Shown: positions 1 through 13,995 of the stretch, piece by piece
How positions within the stretch are numbered: position 1 is the first letter of the stretch
Layout: each line of letters opens with the position of its first letter
From: Cunninghamella blakesleeana
Lineage: Eukaryota; Mucoromycota; Mucoromycetes; Mucorales; Cunninghamellaceae
Direction: 5' to 3'
Length of the DNA: 64,000 nucleotides
Assembly (NCBI GenBank): GCA_017871115.1
Contig: JAFCIZ010000002.1
Location: 2,315,501-2,379,500, forward strand
Notes under the pieces: model-generated
The model's input: only the letters and a program-made list of their open reading frames with translations
Told to the model about the DNA's origin: nothing
The model's database searches: none
Translations under genes and position numbers: made by a program

Positions 1-3000
1 TCATCTGATGAAGACGATGTGTCAAGCCAAGATGGATCTATGGATGATGATTATCTTGGCGGCGGAAATCCATTATCGCTCGAACTCTCTGGACAAAGTT
101 TGGGTATGGAGTTACAAATGGGTGGCTTTATGGGATCTTCTTTTAAATCTCTTTCTAGTGAATTAAATGATTCTATGCAAAAACCTCAAACTTTTGATAA
201 AGGTATTAATACTGAAAATGTTTGGACCATGATAGATAATAAACCTCAAATTCTAAATTCTAAAATTCTTGATCAAGATCAAAAACAACAACAGCAACAA
301 CTTCATACCGAAATATTACCTGAAATACAATATAATATTGGATCAACAGCAAATCTATCTACCCCTACATCTTCTATTATTATTACACAAAATGTTGACA
401 CCATGGACGCTGACCAATCTATCAAAAATAGTAATAATATTCATGCGGAAACCTCAACCACGTCAAATCACGATACATCAAGCCATGTGTCACCTATAAC
501 TAAAATCTCCGTTGATCAACAACGTGGCAAAATATCGAATATGGGACAATACCACACCTCAGCGCACTCCCAAGAACCTTTTACTATTCAACAACATAAT
601 GATGATGATTCATCAGTTATAAATAAAAAAATAGCTCAGGATGACACAGTAGGTAGTCCCACAACAGCTTTTAACGAAACCAATATATTAATAGCAAATA
701 CTATTAAGCAACAAGATCAAACAACTAGATCAGAAATTACAAGTGGTGAAAATGCACCAACCATCTCTGACTCTGAAATTAAAAGTATTAAACCCAAAGA
801 ACAGCTACTCTCATCACCATTATCAACAACAGGGGCAACTACACTACCACTACCATCAGCATCAACAGATATTACTAAAAATAATAGTATTGTATATAAA
901 GAGTTGACAGAAGAGCATCAAAATCATATCCATGAAAATAGCGGTCATCATATTGTGGAGGATGAACAAATGGAAAATAAAGATACTGCTACTGTTAAAT
1001 CATTGGCAGATGAAATAGTAAATGCAAAAACAACAACAAAAGAACTATTGTCTCATTTAACAAATGAATCAAGTCAAGCGGAATGTTCTAATATTGGTGT
1101 GCATGGTGAAAAGAAAATTGTTGATCAACAAATGTATCAAGTTGAGGAAAATGAACAAAATATTACTGAAACTACACAAGATACTCAAAAAATGGTCGAA
1201 CATTTTGATGAAGAAAACAATGAACTACATCACCAGTCAGTACAAGATAATGAAAATCATCAAGAGCTTAATCAACAACTTGAAACAAATGAATTTGAAA
1301 ACATTACTACACAACAGGAAAATGACCCTAAACAAGAAATTACTCTTATCCAACAAGTTGAGATGAACCGAAAGGATAATCAAGAAATTACTAAACAAGT
1401 TGTTACCCAAAATGAAAATAATCAGCGGAGAGCTGTTGAACAAGAAGTGATTCATCAGGCTGATACTAATCAAACTGAAAATCAAGAAGCTATAAAACAA
1501 GTTGTTATTCAAAAAGAAATTATCGAACAGGAAGCTATTCAACAAACTGAGATGAAACAAAAAGTTGATCAAGAAGATATTATCCAACATGAATATACTC
1601 AACAAGAAAATAATCAACAAAAAGATGATTCTAATACTATTCAACAAGTTACTATTCAACAAGGTGATGTAAAGCAAGAGGTTAGTCAAAAACCTATTAA
1701 GCAATATGACATTCAAAATGAAAACAGTAAATCAATAGCTGCAGAACAAGAAAATCCTGGACAAAAAGTTGCTAAATTAGTTGAAGTGCCTCAAACTATT
1801 CTTACAATTAATCAACATGATAAACCAATTGAAATTGAACAAACAGGTATTCAGAAAATAGAAGGATATGAACATCATAAAGAAAGCAGCGATAAAAACA
1901 GCAGTAATAATATTTATACTGACAGAACAACTATGGTGGAAGAATACGATCTTGATTCTATGACCGCTACTCATGATATGATATCACGTGAAGAAGCTAA
2001 CGCCTTGATCAAGATGGCAGTTGCTGATGCTTTAGCAAAAGAAAGACTTGAAGCTGCTAATAAACGAAGACAATCTGAAGCTGATTTTATTTCAAAATCT
2101 GAAGCTGAAATGTTAACCAAGTTACGTGTTGATGAAGCATTGAAAAAGGAAAGAGAAAGATTAAGTAAAGTTGTGCAGAAAAGACATTCAATCATATCAT
2201 TAAAACAATTGAAAGATAAAGAAAGTGATAATAAGAATAACACAAATAATTCATTGAAAGAAGCACCTGAAGCAAAAGATCAAACACAACCACCACTTCA
2301 TTCACCATCGCAATTACAATCATCTAGAGCTAAAACCTCAATTTCATCACAAGATAATCAAGCAATTGTACAAACCAGCAAACTTGCCCAACGTGCTCTT
2401 CAACATCGAGCTTCAACTAAAAATTTATCACCAATTCCACAACCTTCAACATCAACATCTTCCACTAATACCCAAACTTCAACATCTCCTCCCTCACGAC
2501 TTGGGTTATTTTCTGGTTTTTCCAAACTTCAACCATCATTATCTACACCATCAAAAGGTAGTCGGAATATACGCCCTTCTGTTTCAAGCTCTTCTTTACG
2601 TAGAGCATCAAGACCAAGAACTACAACCACAGCATCATCTTCAACGAATACAACAGAAATGGATACAGACTCTAGAAAATCATATATGGCTTCCACTTCA
2701 CCACTTAAAAAAACCAATTCAGTGGATGCTGCTCAACACTTGAGTCCTTTATCCGCTGCAGAATCTTTTGGAAATGTTCGTATTACAGAAAAATCAACTT
2801 ACACATACAAACGTCCAATGACGTCCTCTAATCAAGATACGTTATCAAAGCAACCTTCCATACAATCTTTTGTATCTATAGCATCTAGTATGCATGATAG
2901 ATCAGGCAACTCTTTTCCTTATTCTACTGATGAAAAGTTACAATTAAGTAATGATTTAGTATCTGCTATTACTCAAACCATGATTGGTGAATGGATGTGG

Positions 3001-3813
3001 AAATATACAAGACGCCATGTTGGCAATGGTATTTCTGAAAATAAACACAAACGTTTCTTTTGGCTTCACCCCTTTGCAAGAACCCTTTATTGGAATACTG
3101 TAGAACCTGGTGCTGAATCTAAAGAAGTGAAAGCGAAAAGTGGTAATTTCATGACCAAACTTAAATACAAATAACGATGATTATAATAGGAAAAAATGGC
3201 AATGAAAAAAGAGAGAGTGAGAAATGGTGGTGGCGATAGAAAAAAAAAGATAATGACCATAAAAAAGCTAAGTTTTAATTTTTATTATTATTTTATTATA
3301 AATAACTAGCTTTTATCGAAAGTGTATCATCTATACCAAATCATGAAAACTCTAATGAATGTCCATTTAGTTTATTGATTAAAACATCTAAACGTGATTT
3401 AAAAATAACTGCACCTAATTCGGAAAGGCATGAAATATGGAAGTTGGTAATAAAATTAATTAAAATATAAAAAATAAGGATTAATATATATATACATTGA
3501 AAATAATGATTATTAAATATATATTAATTCTTATTCATTTGTATAGGCATTATCATTTTTAATTATTCCTGAAAATTATGAAGATACTGTTGGGAATGTT
3601 GTTAATAATTCTGTAAGTCTATCAACAAGTAAAATGCCACCCAGTACAGTAACTCTTTTAACATCAGCATCGAATACAACGCACGAAGAAGCAGATGAAA
3701 TAATAAATAACGAAAAGAGCATAACAAACTCAGAAGAAGAAGCTTATGATTCAGATGATTCTCTTAATGTACATATTACTGATCATTCTAATACTCCTAA
3801 ATCATCTACATAA
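1..3813 (+). CDS. Num1/Mcp5-like cortical anchor with C-terminal PH domain (5' partial)
   Basis: Exons <1..3142, 3310..3446 and 3547..3813 join in phase; the frame is open at base 1, so the N-terminus is missing. About 1181 residues are visible. Most of it is disordered and rich in Q, N, T and E, with imperfect Gln/Glu repeats around residues 440-590. A charged helical stretch follows around 660-735. Near residue 996 comes a block starting GEWMWKYTRR, then RHVGNG, KRFFWLHP and TLYW. Exon 2 adds the last strands and the terminal Trp helix (HEIWKL). This is the layout of the Mcp5/Num1-type PH domain, which binds membrane lipid and anchors dynein or mitochondria at the cell cortex in fungi. The coiled-coil part expected upstream lies outside the window. 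Family assignment rests on the PH block; the cortical role is inferred from the family. Confidence 0.75.
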
Positions 3814-4830
3814 AAAAACATACTTATCATTTATCATTATCATCTTATATCATTCCATTATCCACTATGAATGTCATTTAATTATTTTTGAAAAAAGAAA
3901 AAAATATACGCACAAAAAAATACTTTTTACATTACGTACAAAATAATTAAACATAAAACATCATTATTTTTAAACAAAATATAAAATAAAATAAAAAAGG
4001 TCATTTTTTTTTTTAAAAAAAAAAAAAAGCTAGTAAAATAAGTTTTTAATTTCTGTAATCTTCAAAATGAATTATAAATTTACGTGCATTATGTATATAC
4101 ATTAAAATTTAACCCTTTATTATAAAAGAAGAAGAAAAGTGTTTACAATTGCAAAAATAGGTTTGAAGAGAACAATCTTTAAGATCAAAATTTCCTAGTT
4201 TAAAAAAAACCATTATAGATATTTTTTTAAAGTTTGCTATTCTAAAATAATAACTGAAAACTCTTGGTTTTATAATATAAAAATTATGCGTAATGACAAA
4301 AAAGTTTATCATTTAAAAAATTAAATAGTAAATAAATAAAAATTACGAAAAAGTATAAATTATTATAAAATAAAAGTTGCTCAAAAGGAGTGAAAGAGTT
4401 TAAAAAAATTACATTACCTTGAAAAACTGGGTTTTCTATTTTATTTCAATAATAAAAATTACCATCAAGTATTTTTAACAGCACACTTTTTTTTTTAAAT
4501 AAAAAAAAAAAAAAAAAACTGCTAGAAACAATAGCAAGTATATGTGAGACCAAATAAAATATATTTTATTAATTTAAAAAAAAAATATATATAAATTAGA
4601 TTATTATATTACACTATGCGTATACATATATTTATATATAACATTAATAATAATAATTGTAGTAAAAGGCTATCGTTCAGTACGTATAAAAAAATATAAT
4701 TAACTTGAAAAAAAGTGAAAGGGTACACAAAAAAATCAAAAAAAAAATCTTTATGTATTATTATTAAGCAAACTTTTTCAAATACATTATTTTATTTTTA
4801 TATCATATTTCTACAAAAGCGATTGACGAT
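3814..4830. other. Convergent intergenic region
   Basis: This is the space between the 3' ends of the PH-domain gene and the Mus7-like gene. It is AT-rich with many A and T homopolymers (for example around 4010-4030 and 4490-4520). I see no credible coding exon, tRNA or repeat family. It presumably holds both poly(A) signals. Confidence 0.6.
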
Positions 4831-7800
4831 TTAAGAGTGAATTTTCCAATATTTTTTAATTTTATGATAAATATTTAATGCTACATTTTTTATATCTGAT
4901 GCCCAAGCTGTTTCTGTATGTACTTTGGATTGAATAGTGATACTTCTTTCTGTCACAGAATGAATCAGATCATGAATATTTAATCTACAAATGCAATGTA
5001 AAATGATAATATTAATGGTATAATGAAATGCAAAGGAAATGAATGGGTCTTCATAATTAGGATCAAGAAAACGTTGACGATTGTACGAAAACATTTGATG
5101 TAAAAATTCTGAAGTAGATGTATTCGATGCTGCTACCACAATGGAATAAGACGAAGACATACGGGAGATATATTGCTTTAATTGCTCAAGTGCCTTTTCA
5201 TTTTCACTCAATGTGAGAGTTGCTGAATGATTGATAATATAAGATACATGCCGTGATAAGCCAAATGATATTATTTTTAAAAATATAATTCCGCAACTAT
5301 CAACTGCTTTGACGGTATCATCAGGTATATGTCCATTGTAATTGATTAAAAAAGAAGGAAAATAACCAGAAGCTGTATCGGTTTTTATATTTAAAAAGTG
5401 AGTATATGATGATGTATGGTCGTCACCTGTATAAAGCTGTAACGATTGCCATTCGATCAATGTAAATAATAATTCAATTAGTTTGTTATCCCATGGCCAG
5501 TTGTATTGGCTAATTAAAAAATGGCATTGATAAAAATTATATCGGATAGTTTTTAAAACATGAAGGAGCTGATACTGATTTAAGTGTGTAAAGTTAGGTC
5601 GATTTATTCTATATTCATTTAGTATTGGGTGGATAACGTTCCAAGATTGTAATTTTGGATTATTTTCAGGACCTTTTAAAATATAAATTCCATTTGAATC
5701 CCTATCATTTTTTTTTAAAAAGTAAAAATAATGAAAAATAAAACAAAAGATAATATTCAGTTTTTCTATATTTTTTTTTATTTCATATTTTTTTTTTATT
5801 TGATTTAGTTTAGTTTCTAATTACCTTTCTAATCTTATTAAAGTTAAAATAGTCAATAGCCAAAACCATATTAAACTAGATTTTTCACCAAGTAATAGCA
5901 TATCTTTTACAGAAGGATTATTTTTTCCTTTATTCAAAGGAAAAGACAAGATAACATACATTTGTAAAGTAGACCACATTAATGTTTCCAATTTTTCTTT
6001 CTTGACAATATTTAACAAATGAATCCAAACCTCAATTACCATAGGATTTACAACATGTATTATTGAGGAGGAAGAAGGTGGTTTAATAGATGAAACTGAG
6101 GGACCCATACTAAACAAATGCCATAGTAAACCTTGTATAGCTGTTCTTAGTGATAAAGTAGAAAAGGCTTTATAATCATCGAACCCAGTCGTTGTATTTA
6201 ATTTATTCAATTGAAATGCCCATTCCAATCTGAAAAGAAGCACCACCAATAACAAACACTGTTGTTTCTGATTTATGTTTTTTTGTTCTGTTATCCTTTC
6301 ATATGTGTTGGCTTTAATATTATCATTCCAAAGTACGATTATAAATAATCTAGACAAAAAGATATCCATTTCTTTGCACATGAAATAAAGAATTTCCTTT
6401 CTCTTATCATCCATTTTATATATATTATGATTACCATCATTATCCATATTGTTGTCATAACCAATTAAGCACTTTGTGGCAAATTGTAAAAACAATATAA
6501 AGTCGTTTATCATTTTTGTTTTTGGCAAACTATATTGATTTGGGATAGATGTATTTTCATGATTATTATCATTATCCCCATTTGTCCATATAATATAAAA
6601 TGATTGAAATGCTTGATAAAATAGAGTTATTACAAGCGACGACTTGACTGTATAATTGTTAGGTGTAAAACTTTTTCCATATAGCATTTCGTATTCCGAT
6701 AGAAACTGAGTAGGTCCATCTTCAAACATACTATATTTATTATTGCTGAAATAGCGCAAATTATCTGCAAAAATGGAACCAGTAGGTAAAGTGGGTACTT
6801 TTATATCACTTGTTGAGGATAAATATTCCTTTTGAGTAGCCGTAATTATAATATCATCAGCACCTAGATGATGATGGTGATAATCACTATTCGTCCTAAT
6901 ATCTGATATATTTTCTCTTCTAGTTTGTGCTTGTAATAGTGTATTCATAGATGGTATGTTATTAGAATTAGTTTTATTGACAGTAGATGTTCCATCACTA
7001 TCTCCAATATCAAATAGGTCATAACTATTACTATTATTATAATGACTACCATCGTTAACCCCAATTATATTACTACTGTTGTTGCTATTATTATTATCAT
7101 CATCATCATAAAAATCTGCAAAATCATCGAACACTTTATTTGATTTTGGATGCATATTACTGGAATTGTTTCTGATTACATTATTCGCATAACTATCATC
7201 ATTATCATTGTCATGGGATATACGGAAAGGAGTTCTTTTTGAGTTTGTGCCATAGCTTCTTTTACTTTGACTAGATTCCTCTTCGTCTAATTCTTGTTTA
7301 AATACTTTAGTGAAAGATAAAGGTAGAATCCCTTTTAATGCTTTTTTTGTCTTTCGTAATTCCTTTAGTGTAACATTTCGTCTTCTTTCAGCATGTTCAT
7401 TATCTTCTTGAATTATAAAATCATCGTTTTGATTTGTATGATGAATGTGTTGTGGACGTATTGAAGAAGCAGTGATAGTGGTAGAGGGTGACAAAAACGC
7501 TGATGGGTTTGTTGTAACAAGATTGTTATTCATAGTGCGTTTTGGTGTATTTGATTTATTGTTATCGCTGTCATTGCCAATTTCTAAAATGTCTTCCGAA
7601 GGGAATTCAAATATATCATCTACTTTACCCTCTTTATTTTTCATTCTATCCTTTGCTTTCTGTTTTTGCTTACTGTACCATTTACTTTGAGAAGGTTTAT
7701 AAGTGACGAGATTTTTATTATGTATATGTCGATTTGGAATATATAACTGGTTGCTTGGCTGTCCAAATTGAGAAAAATCAAACACATCATGTGTAGCACC

Positions 7801-9100
7801 TTTTTTATGTACATTCTGGCTTTCTTGGTCATGAGCTTTACCTTGATCTCCATCAATGTCACAATCATCACTGTCAGATTCCATAATTAGTCGTCTTCGT
7901 TTGCTTATATGTACAATATTATCATCATCATCTTCGTCGTCATCACCATATCCATTTAACTTCTCATGATTAATATTAATTGAATCGATGTTATTGATGC
8001 TATTGGTATTATTTACATTATTATTTTCAAGGTTGTTATTTATATCTCTAATAGGTGATTTTTCTCTAATATTTAAAATATCTTCAATATCTGTATCATC
8101 GCCATCATCTTCAAACTTGATTGGCACCGTTACAGTCCTTTTTTCCTTTTTATTACTTTTATAATTTGATTTATTTTTTTTTCTTGCTTCAGATAAAGCC
8201 GATTTTTGTTTTGCATCAACTGATTTTGTTATTCCATTTAAAATATCTTCAATATCTGTATCATCGTTATCGTCGTCCATGTAAACACTTTTATGTTTGA
8301 TTCTATAGCTTCTATTGTCTTCATCGCTTTCCGTATTAATGATACTATCATCATTATCACTTACGTCCATTGTACCATTGACATCATTATAAGATGAATC
8401 GGAAGAATAATCGTGATTATATTGGTCATCAAATGAAAAGGAAGTAGACTGTATATTATTAAAAGATGAATCACCTTGTTGTTGATGTTTCCTTTTTCCT
8501 TTTCCTTTTCCTTTTCCTTTTGATTTAGATATATCTGATATTAATTGTTTAGAGCCAGTTGGTTTTGATCCATCACGAACGTATCTTCCAAATGTATTCC
8601 AATACATTTTATGTTCCATAGTGAAAGGTTGTAATTGAATAGCTCTTCTTGTTCTTAAACTTCTATTATAAAGAGGTGATGTTGGTGGTGGCTTGGGTGG
8701 TTCAGAAACATTTGTTGCAGTCGTTTCTATAGAAGTAGTATTTTTAGTTTGTGAATTTAGATGAGAGTGATTATATAAATCCTTATGATTTTCTATTAGG
8801 AATGTATATATATATATATTAATAATCTTTCCAATTATAAACAATTTTTAGATTTTAGTTTATTAATAAATATAATTTTTTTTATATATATTTACCATCT
8901 ATAAAAGAAGACTGTTCAAACTCATTGGTATTTTTATCGTAATTAAATGTATTATTTTCTATACAAGAGAGTTTACAAGCCTTTGATACTTCATCGAGTG
9001 GTAAATTAGCAATATAATTAATACGTTCAAGATCAAGGTCTTCTGAAACAGAATCTTCATCCAAATTTATTGGCGTATTTTTAATTCTATTGTTAAACAT
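4831..9100 (-). CDS. Mus7/MMS22-family-like DNA repair scaffold (candidate)
   Basis: Three exons, 9100..8896, 8792..5825 and 5701..4831, join in phase to 1347 residues. The N-terminal half is disordered and acidic. Near residue 100 is a conserved-looking block (RTRRAIQLQPFTMEHKMYW), and around residue 580 a block LKGILPLSFTKVF. The C-terminal half is helical without low complexity (FADNLRYFSNN, WNVIHPILNEYR, FYQCHFLISQYNWPW). The length, the IQL-PYT-like N-terminal block and the KG-LP block resemble, from memory, fungal Mus7/MMS22 proteins. Those act with a cullin ligase in repair of stalled replication forks. Supporting context: a perfect MCB box lies about 117 bp upstream. Odd features are a GK-repeat run (around 8500-8520) and a duplicated DDTDIEDIL motif. 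It could instead be an unrelated acidic nuclear protein; a profile search would decide. Confidence 0.5.
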
Positions 9101-9519
9101 TTGCTTATTTTCATGACTCCAAATATGTATATATATATATATATATATAAGTATACGTTTATATTGCAGATATATATCTATAAAAAAAATTACGAAGAAA
9201 AGAAAAAAAAATTCGAACGCGTCTTTTTCTAAAAAATTTTCGCTCCTCGATTATAGAAAAAGTAGCGGAGGTTTAATTTGTTTAATCTAGAGTTACTTGA
9301 TACTTTTGATGATTTTGTCCACATTTTCAGTTTTAATGAATTTATATATATACCTAATTTTTAAAATAAATAAAAATAATATATATTGTACAAAATTAAA
9401 TCAACCTTTTTTTTTAATTGTTATTTGGTCGAGTGTAACATCCATTATTTCTTTTAATAAATTATGTTATTATTTTTTAATTAAACGAAAATATAATTAT
9501 AATAATATAAAATAATATA

Positions 9520-9562
<43 letters not shown>

Positions 9563-10313
9563 TATACTATATAATATATATTACTAAAATGAAACAATGC
9601 AGTTTTTTGAATATGATGATAGTAATAATAATAAAAAACAGATTTTACTTCTTTTTTAAAAATAAAAAAACGTAAAAGACCTCTAGAAGAGAAAGAAAAG
9701 AACAAAAAGGTCAAAGCGTAATGTTTCACAGACAAGTAACACCTTGTATTTTGCTTGGTCACTTCTCTCGGCAATGAGAATATATGTAGTATAAAAAAAA
9801 TAATAAGATGATGACTTATTATTATTATTATTAAAGAAATAGATCGACTAAAATAATGATTATCATAATGATATGCTGGTTATATATATACTTATTTTTT
9901 CCTTTTTTAAAATTGGTGGGCTTTTTAAAATATTTAAACTATCTATCACATGATCAAACAAATCATTTTTCATATTCAGACTTAAAATTTAAAATATTTT
10001 TTTTATACTCTTTTTTTTCCTTTCTCTTTTTTTTTTTTATAATTGCCAATGTTTGAATAACTGTATTATATATATATATAAATTCTAGTTCTTTCTTTTG
10101 TATTTTACCGTTATTATATTATTTATCTTTGTATACTATATATCATTTTTATTTCCTTCATTTAATAGGAGTCTTAATTCAGTGTACTTAAAAATACATT
10201 TACATTCAATTATTATTGCTACAATTACCACCACTACTGCTACCTCTACTACTACTGCCACTATTATAACAAAATAGTATTTTATTTATATATTTAAAAT
10301 TACTTATAATACT
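9101..10313. other. Divergent promoter region, Mus7-like / PP4R1-like
   Basis: About 1.2 kb between two divergently transcribed genes. It contains the MCB box near the left gene, TA runs (around 9525-9552) and pyrimidine-rich tracts before the right gene. Short open frames here are AT-biased and I do not accept them as genes. Confidence 0.55.
9217..9222. promoter_or_regulatory. MCB box (ACGCGT) upstream of the Mus7-like gene
   Basis: Perfect palindromic ACGCGT, the MluI cell-cycle box bound by fungal MBF at G1/S genes. It lies about 117 bp upstream of the ATG at 9100. I saw no other copy in the non-coding parts of the window. Function is inferred from family knowledge and position. Confidence 0.45.
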
Positions 10314-11924
10314 ATGTTAGGTAAACAGCTTTTTATTAAGATCAAAGTTTCTTTTTTTAAAAAAAGCAAAATAAGATAAGCTTTACCACCTTATGCTAAA
10401 AAAAAAATGTTCCTTTTTTTAACTGGGTTTAGACTTGGTTATTGAACCTCCTTCTAGTACACTTGGTAATCCACCTCAAGATTGGAATGATATATTTATT
10501 GACGATGCTCAAAACATTGTTATTGAAATACCTCCAGAAGCAGAAATAGAAAGCACCATAAAAGAAACTTCTTCACCTGATAATAATAACCAACATAGTA
10601 ATAGTAGTAACGACTTTATGGATTGGAACTCACAACCACAAAATATAGCTTCCTATTATAATTTAGCAAACTCTCTACATAGTAAGAGAAGAATATAAAT
10701 GAAAGAAATTATATACAGTATAGATATTTTTATTGTAAGTACTTAAGTATATTATATTTATATATATATCATTTAATAGATACTTGGGATACATTTGATT
10801 ATTATGAATCTAATAGCCGAGGCACAACTTTAGAAAGATTGCAGTCCTATAGTGCAAGTAGTTCTTTAAATCACAGGTAATTAAAGGGAATAAAACGAAA
10901 TAAAATGTTGAAAAGAAATAAAAAAGAGCGTGAGTGTGAGAATAAAAGTAATAAAGTATAACTAATTAATGCCATCTTTTTACTACCATATATATTATTA
11001 GAATGATGGTTGTAAGAGAATTATTGCCAACTTTGAAAGATATTAATATCGAAGATGCTATTCAATATGTACTGCCTATTTTCCATAAAGTCTCTGCTGA
11101 CCGTGATGAAGCTGTTCGTGAAATGTTGGCAAATGATATAGATCAAATCATTTTACATTTTTTTACGGTAATATAATATTAAAATACAATAACGATAAAA
11201 AAATGAAAGGTTGAATGAAAAAACTAATATATCATCAACTATTATTATTTTTATCATCATTAATTCTATTTAGTATGCACCACCTTCCATTTCAAAATAT
11301 ACGACATCAACAATAATAAATAATACAATAGATGGAATGGCAGACCAACCCCTATCGCCAAATAATCAAAACACTAGTTCATCATCTATCTCTACAAATG
11401 GTTCATCGTTATCCACTATAGATTTAGAAGCAGCAGCACCCGTAGCCACTATACCATCTCAAGTGTTTAGTTTTGCATTGATTGAATTATTATTAGATCA
11501 AAAGACAGTTATTTCTTCATTAGCTTTACAAAGCACAATCTCTATTGCCAGTTCTATATTAGCCTCAGCAGAAAATGACGATGAAGACAATGATGAAGAT
11601 GAAGACGCTGGTGATCATCACCAGCAATACTGTATATCTTTATTAGATCAAGAAATCGTTCAAGGCATTATCTTGGAATTATATTATATTATTAAAGGAA
11701 AACGAAAACGGCATTCTAAATTATACAGATTTGTTCCTATCTCTTCTCAACAAAATAACGATGATGATGGTGATGACTCTCTTCAATCTATTGATCTTGG
11801 TGAAATTCATCTATCTAAAGTGGCATGTTTATCTGTAATTACTTCTTTTCTTTTTTTATTACTATTCATATATATATATATATATATGTCATGTTATGTT
11901 ATTTACTCCTATAATCTTTTATCG

Positions 11925-11966
<42 letters not shown>

Positions 11967-12153
11967 TTAAAAAAAATAGTTAATTTCTGCACTAGTACAG
12001 TATGTCGGACCTCTTCGATGTGAAAAAACATGCTTACCAATTATTGAAGACCTTTCTAATGATGCTTTATTTTATGTACGTCGAGAAGCTGCTATTGCTC
12101 TTGGAAGTATTGCACACTACATTCATCCCAATACAATAATAGAAAGACTGGTA

Positions 12154-12184
<31 letters not shown>

Positions 12185-13995
12185 GATTAATATACAAAAG
12201 TATAAATATTGATAAATTTGTATAATTGTTATTTTTTTCATATTTATATTTATATTTATTAGGTACCACTGTATTATTTATTTGCACGTGATGCTACTTC
12301 ACATGTACGAAATGCAACCATTTTAACTCTACCCATATTATGTGAACTTTTACCTTATGAAGAAAAAAGTCGACTTGCTGTTGATAGTGTTGCATTATTT
12401 ATGAAAGATGCTGATTATAACGTACGATTTACTTTGGCTGAAATAATTGGTGAAGTAATTGCTAAGTTCTTACCCGATGATTGGGAAATAACTGGACAAC
12501 CTGGAAATGTAAATTCATAAATAATTTATATAATAAACATATTTATAGTATACTTATTCACCTTCTTTACTCTTGTTTTTTTTTTTTTAATATATATATA
12601 TATATATAGGTGCCTGAACCTATTATAAAATTCTTTTTATCACTTGGAGATAATTCCAGTCATCAACCAACACAAGAATCTATAGAAAACCAATGTTCTT
12701 TATTATGTGCATATAATTTTCCTGCTGTAGTATTAACAGCTGGTGTCGGTTACTGGGATACTCATTTTAAAGAAAAATATATGAAATTAGCTAAAGATCA
12801 TCAAATCAAAGTACGATCCAGCTTTGCTCACTCACTACATGTCATAGCACGTATCATTGGCCCTAATCGAACGGAACGAGATTTGATACACATCTTTGCC
12901 CTTTATGTCTTGGATGTAGACGAAATCAAAAGAGGAATCTTGGAACACTTGGCCGATTTTTTAAGTATCCTTGGTGTAGAAAAAAGATTGGAATACTTAC
13001 CCGTACTGACTGAAATTTGGGAAAGTGTAGTAACAAATCGTACTCTACGTGGTATTTTAGTCTCTCAATTGGCTTCAATTGTTCCTTTAACTACTACATT
13101 GGATCAAATATTGGATCATATTTTACCTTTAGTTATCAGTGGTTGTCAAGATGAAATCGCTAGTATCCGTGAAACATCAACTCAAGTGGTACGTTAAAAT
13201 GAATACATAATACAAAAGATATAGTATATTATAATGTAATATATATGTAAAGATGACAACTTTTCTAATTCACTTTTTTCTCTTACTTTTAATATATATA
13301 TATATATATATATAGTTTTCTATTATTGTTCAACATTTTAAACATGATGCTTCTAATTTTGAAGCTTGGATGACTCATCTTACTAAAGAATTGACTACAT
13401 TTATATTACCATCTTCAAATTATCGCCAACGACAAGTGTAATTATAATATATCTATAATTTTATTTATCATTTTACTAATCACTTTTTATTTTTTTTATT
13501 TTTTTAATTTAATATGTAGATTTTCGAATGCTTGTTATAATATGCTAACTAATGGATTGCCTTATGAAGAGTTTATTAAATATTTATTACCAAAAATCCT
13601 TCCTTTGGCTAATGATCCTGTTACAAATGTTCGAATAGCTGTATCAAAATGTTTAGGTGCTTTATACTATAAAGGTAATAATAAAAATAATAAATAAACA
13701 TACTTTTTTTAAACAAAAAAATGATCATCCTACTATTTGTTTATATTTGTTTGTTTATATTGTTTGTTTATTTGTTTATATAGTTTTGGTACTTGATCAA
13801 CAATTGCATTATCAAGATTTATATGATACCGTCAAAAAATTAGCAACAGATAAGGATCAAGACGTTCGCCATTTTGTAGAAGGTATGATTACCACAACTA
13901 AGCCGTCACCTATCATTCCTCAACAACAACAACAACAACAAATTGATGACCTGTTATCAGAATTACCATCTCCCCCGACTTCACCAGTAAAATGA
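10314..13995 (+). CDS. PP4R1-like HEAT-repeat regulatory subunit of protein phosphatase 4
   Basis: Eleven exons: 10314..10320, 10433..10681, 10780..10876, 11002..11167, 11274..11834, 12001..12150, 12263..12508, 12610..13188, 13316..13437, 13520..13674 and 13784..13995. All joins are in phase, giving 847 residues. The first coding exon is only ATGTTAG, followed by a perfect GTAAAC donor. The N-terminus is acidic and short of structure. From about residue 130, HEAT repeats run to the C-terminus (YVRREAAIALGSIAHYI, SHVRNATILTLPILCELL, VRSSFAHSLHVIARIIG). The run NFPAVVLTAGVGYWD and the following helices look like PPP4R1 rather than the PP2A A subunit. An acidic insertion (around 11570-11625) and a polyQ tail (13920-13940) are additions. 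Expected role: scaffold for PP4 dephosphorylating signalling targets. PP2A-A is the main alternative. Confidence 0.72.

Noticed and set aside
1237..1716. 159-residue minus-strand frame inside the PH-domain gene
   Set aside because: It is the reverse shadow of the Gln/Asn-rich coding sequence, made of Leu/Ile/Asn/Ser, with no family resemblance.
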